From Oscillospiraceae bacterium (GTDB lineage Bacteria > Bacillota > Clostridia > WRCU01), in NCBI GenBank assembly GCA_009783805.1, contig WRCU01000099.1:1-6188 (forward strand): 6,188 bases of DNA, written 5' to 3'. Below are positions 5,951-6,188 of this stretch, in pieces. A program made the translations under genes and the position numbers. The notes under the pieces are model-generated. The model searched no databases and was not told where the DNA came from. It saw nothing but the letters and a program-made list of their open reading frames with translations. Position 1 is the stretch's first letter. Each line of letters opens with the position of its first letter.

Positions 5951-6188
5951 AGGTTGGTGCGTCGTTTCGGTTCCTAGGCCACGCCGCACCACTGTGCTTT
6001 TATGTGTAGGAACATTGCAAAAATGCAAGGTTGGTGCGTCGTTTCGGTTCCTAGGCCACGCCGCACCACAAGAAGGTTGGTGCGTCGTCTCGGTTCCTAG
6101 GCCACGCCGCACCACTGTGCTTTTATGTATAGGAACATTGCATATATTAAAGGTTGGTGCGTCGTTTCGGTTCCTAGGCCAAGCCGCA
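5951..6188. repeat. Composite tandem repeat array: four 42-bp inverted-repeat units, 123-bp period
   Basis: A 42-bp unit beginning AGGTTGGTGCGTCG and ending CGCCGCACCAC occurs at 5951-5992, 6028-6069, 6074-6115 and 6151-6188 (the last is cut at 38 bp by the window edge). All copies share one orientation. Copies 1 and 2 are identical; copy 3 has one change in the loop and copy 4 has one change near its end. Each unit is an imperfect hairpin. In copy 1, TGGTGCG (5955-5961) pairs with CGCACCA (5985-5991), then one mismatch, then CGT (5963-5965) with ACG (5981-5983). Each loop contains CCTAGG. Spacers alternate: 35 bp (5993-6027), 4 bp (6070-6073), 35 bp (6116-6150). The two long spacers share their first 27 bases apart from one change, so the true unit is a 123-bp composite. 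It begins right after a TAA stop. It is REP- or MITE-like in form, but I recognise no named family. Confidence 0.93.
5986..6001 (+). terminator. Weak terminator candidate inside the repeat array
   Basis: GCAC (5986-5989) and GTGC (5994-5997) can form a 4-bp stem with loop CACT, followed by TTTT (5998-6001). The larger repeat hairpin (5955-5991) lies just upstream and competes for the same bases. The same arrangement recurs 123 bp later (6109-6124). The stem and T-run are both short, so this is only a plausible end point for the operon transcript. Confidence 0.25.

Noticed and set aside
5951..6069. tRNA-like 3' end in each repeat (GGTTC followed by CGCACCA)
   Set aside because: The 17 bases before the supposed acceptor strand do not form a T-stem, and no matching 5' acceptor strand, D-arm or anticodon arm is present.
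5231..6115. Minus-strand 294-codon frame containing a repeated VRRGLGTETTHQP peptide
   Set aside because: It runs antisense through the well-supported aldo/keto reductase, and its repeated peptide is just the DNA repeat read in reverse. No ribosome site or family resemblance was seen.
5951..6188. CRISPR array
   Set aside because: Spacers are 35, 4 and 35 bp, and the two long ones are near copies of each other. CRISPR spacers are unique and of even length.

Overview
The window holds one GC-rich block (clearly above 60% G+C by eye) in which all five recognisable genes lie on the + strand. It reads as the end of a cell-envelope glycan gene, then a compact four-gene sugar or acid-sugar oxidoreduction cluster, then an intergenic repeat array. 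Arg codons are strongly biased to AGG and Ile is often ATA, despite the high GC. Most starts have purine-rich Shine-Dalgarno sequences. The CsaB-type pyruvyl transferase and the double [4Fe-4S] aldo/keto reductase suggest an anaerobic or thermophilic bacterium with an S-layer or secondary cell-wall polymer, for example a Bacillota- or Synergistota-like lineage. I cannot fix the taxon, and an archaeon with similar codon use is not excluded.

Region 1 (1-1229) is an open frame cut by the left edge. Its first ~20 residues look like the tail of a family-4 glycosyltransferase. They are joined by a Lys/Gly-rich linker to a complete CsaB-like polysaccharide pyruvyl transferase, so the whole protein is probably a GT-CsaB fusion. 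Region 2 (1230-1385) is a 156-bp gap with a TATATA stretch, two hairpins and a strong Shine-Dalgarno; it is the likely leader of the downstream cluster.

Region 3 (1386-5950) has, in order, an enolase-superfamily (mandelate racemase type) enzyme, a Gfo/Idh/MocA oxidoreductase, an extended short-chain dehydrogenase/epimerase, and an aldo/keto reductase with two C-terminal four-cysteine iron-sulfur motifs. Gaps of 44, 79 and 14 bp and a shared strand suggest an operon. Three nicotinamide-dependent redox enzymes plus one abstracting a proton alpha to a carboxylate fit oxidation of a sugar to an acid sugar followed by dehydration or epimerisation. The substrate is not readable from sequence. No transporter, kinase, aldolase or regulator is present in the window. 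Two of the redox enzymes carry unusual residues at otherwise conserved catalytic positions.

Region 4 (5951-6188) begins on the base after the last stop codon. It is a composite tandem array: a 42-bp imperfect inverted repeat occurs four times in the same orientation, separated alternately by a 35-bp A/T-richer spacer and a 4-bp spacer, giving a 123-bp period. It runs off the right edge and is the least explained element here.
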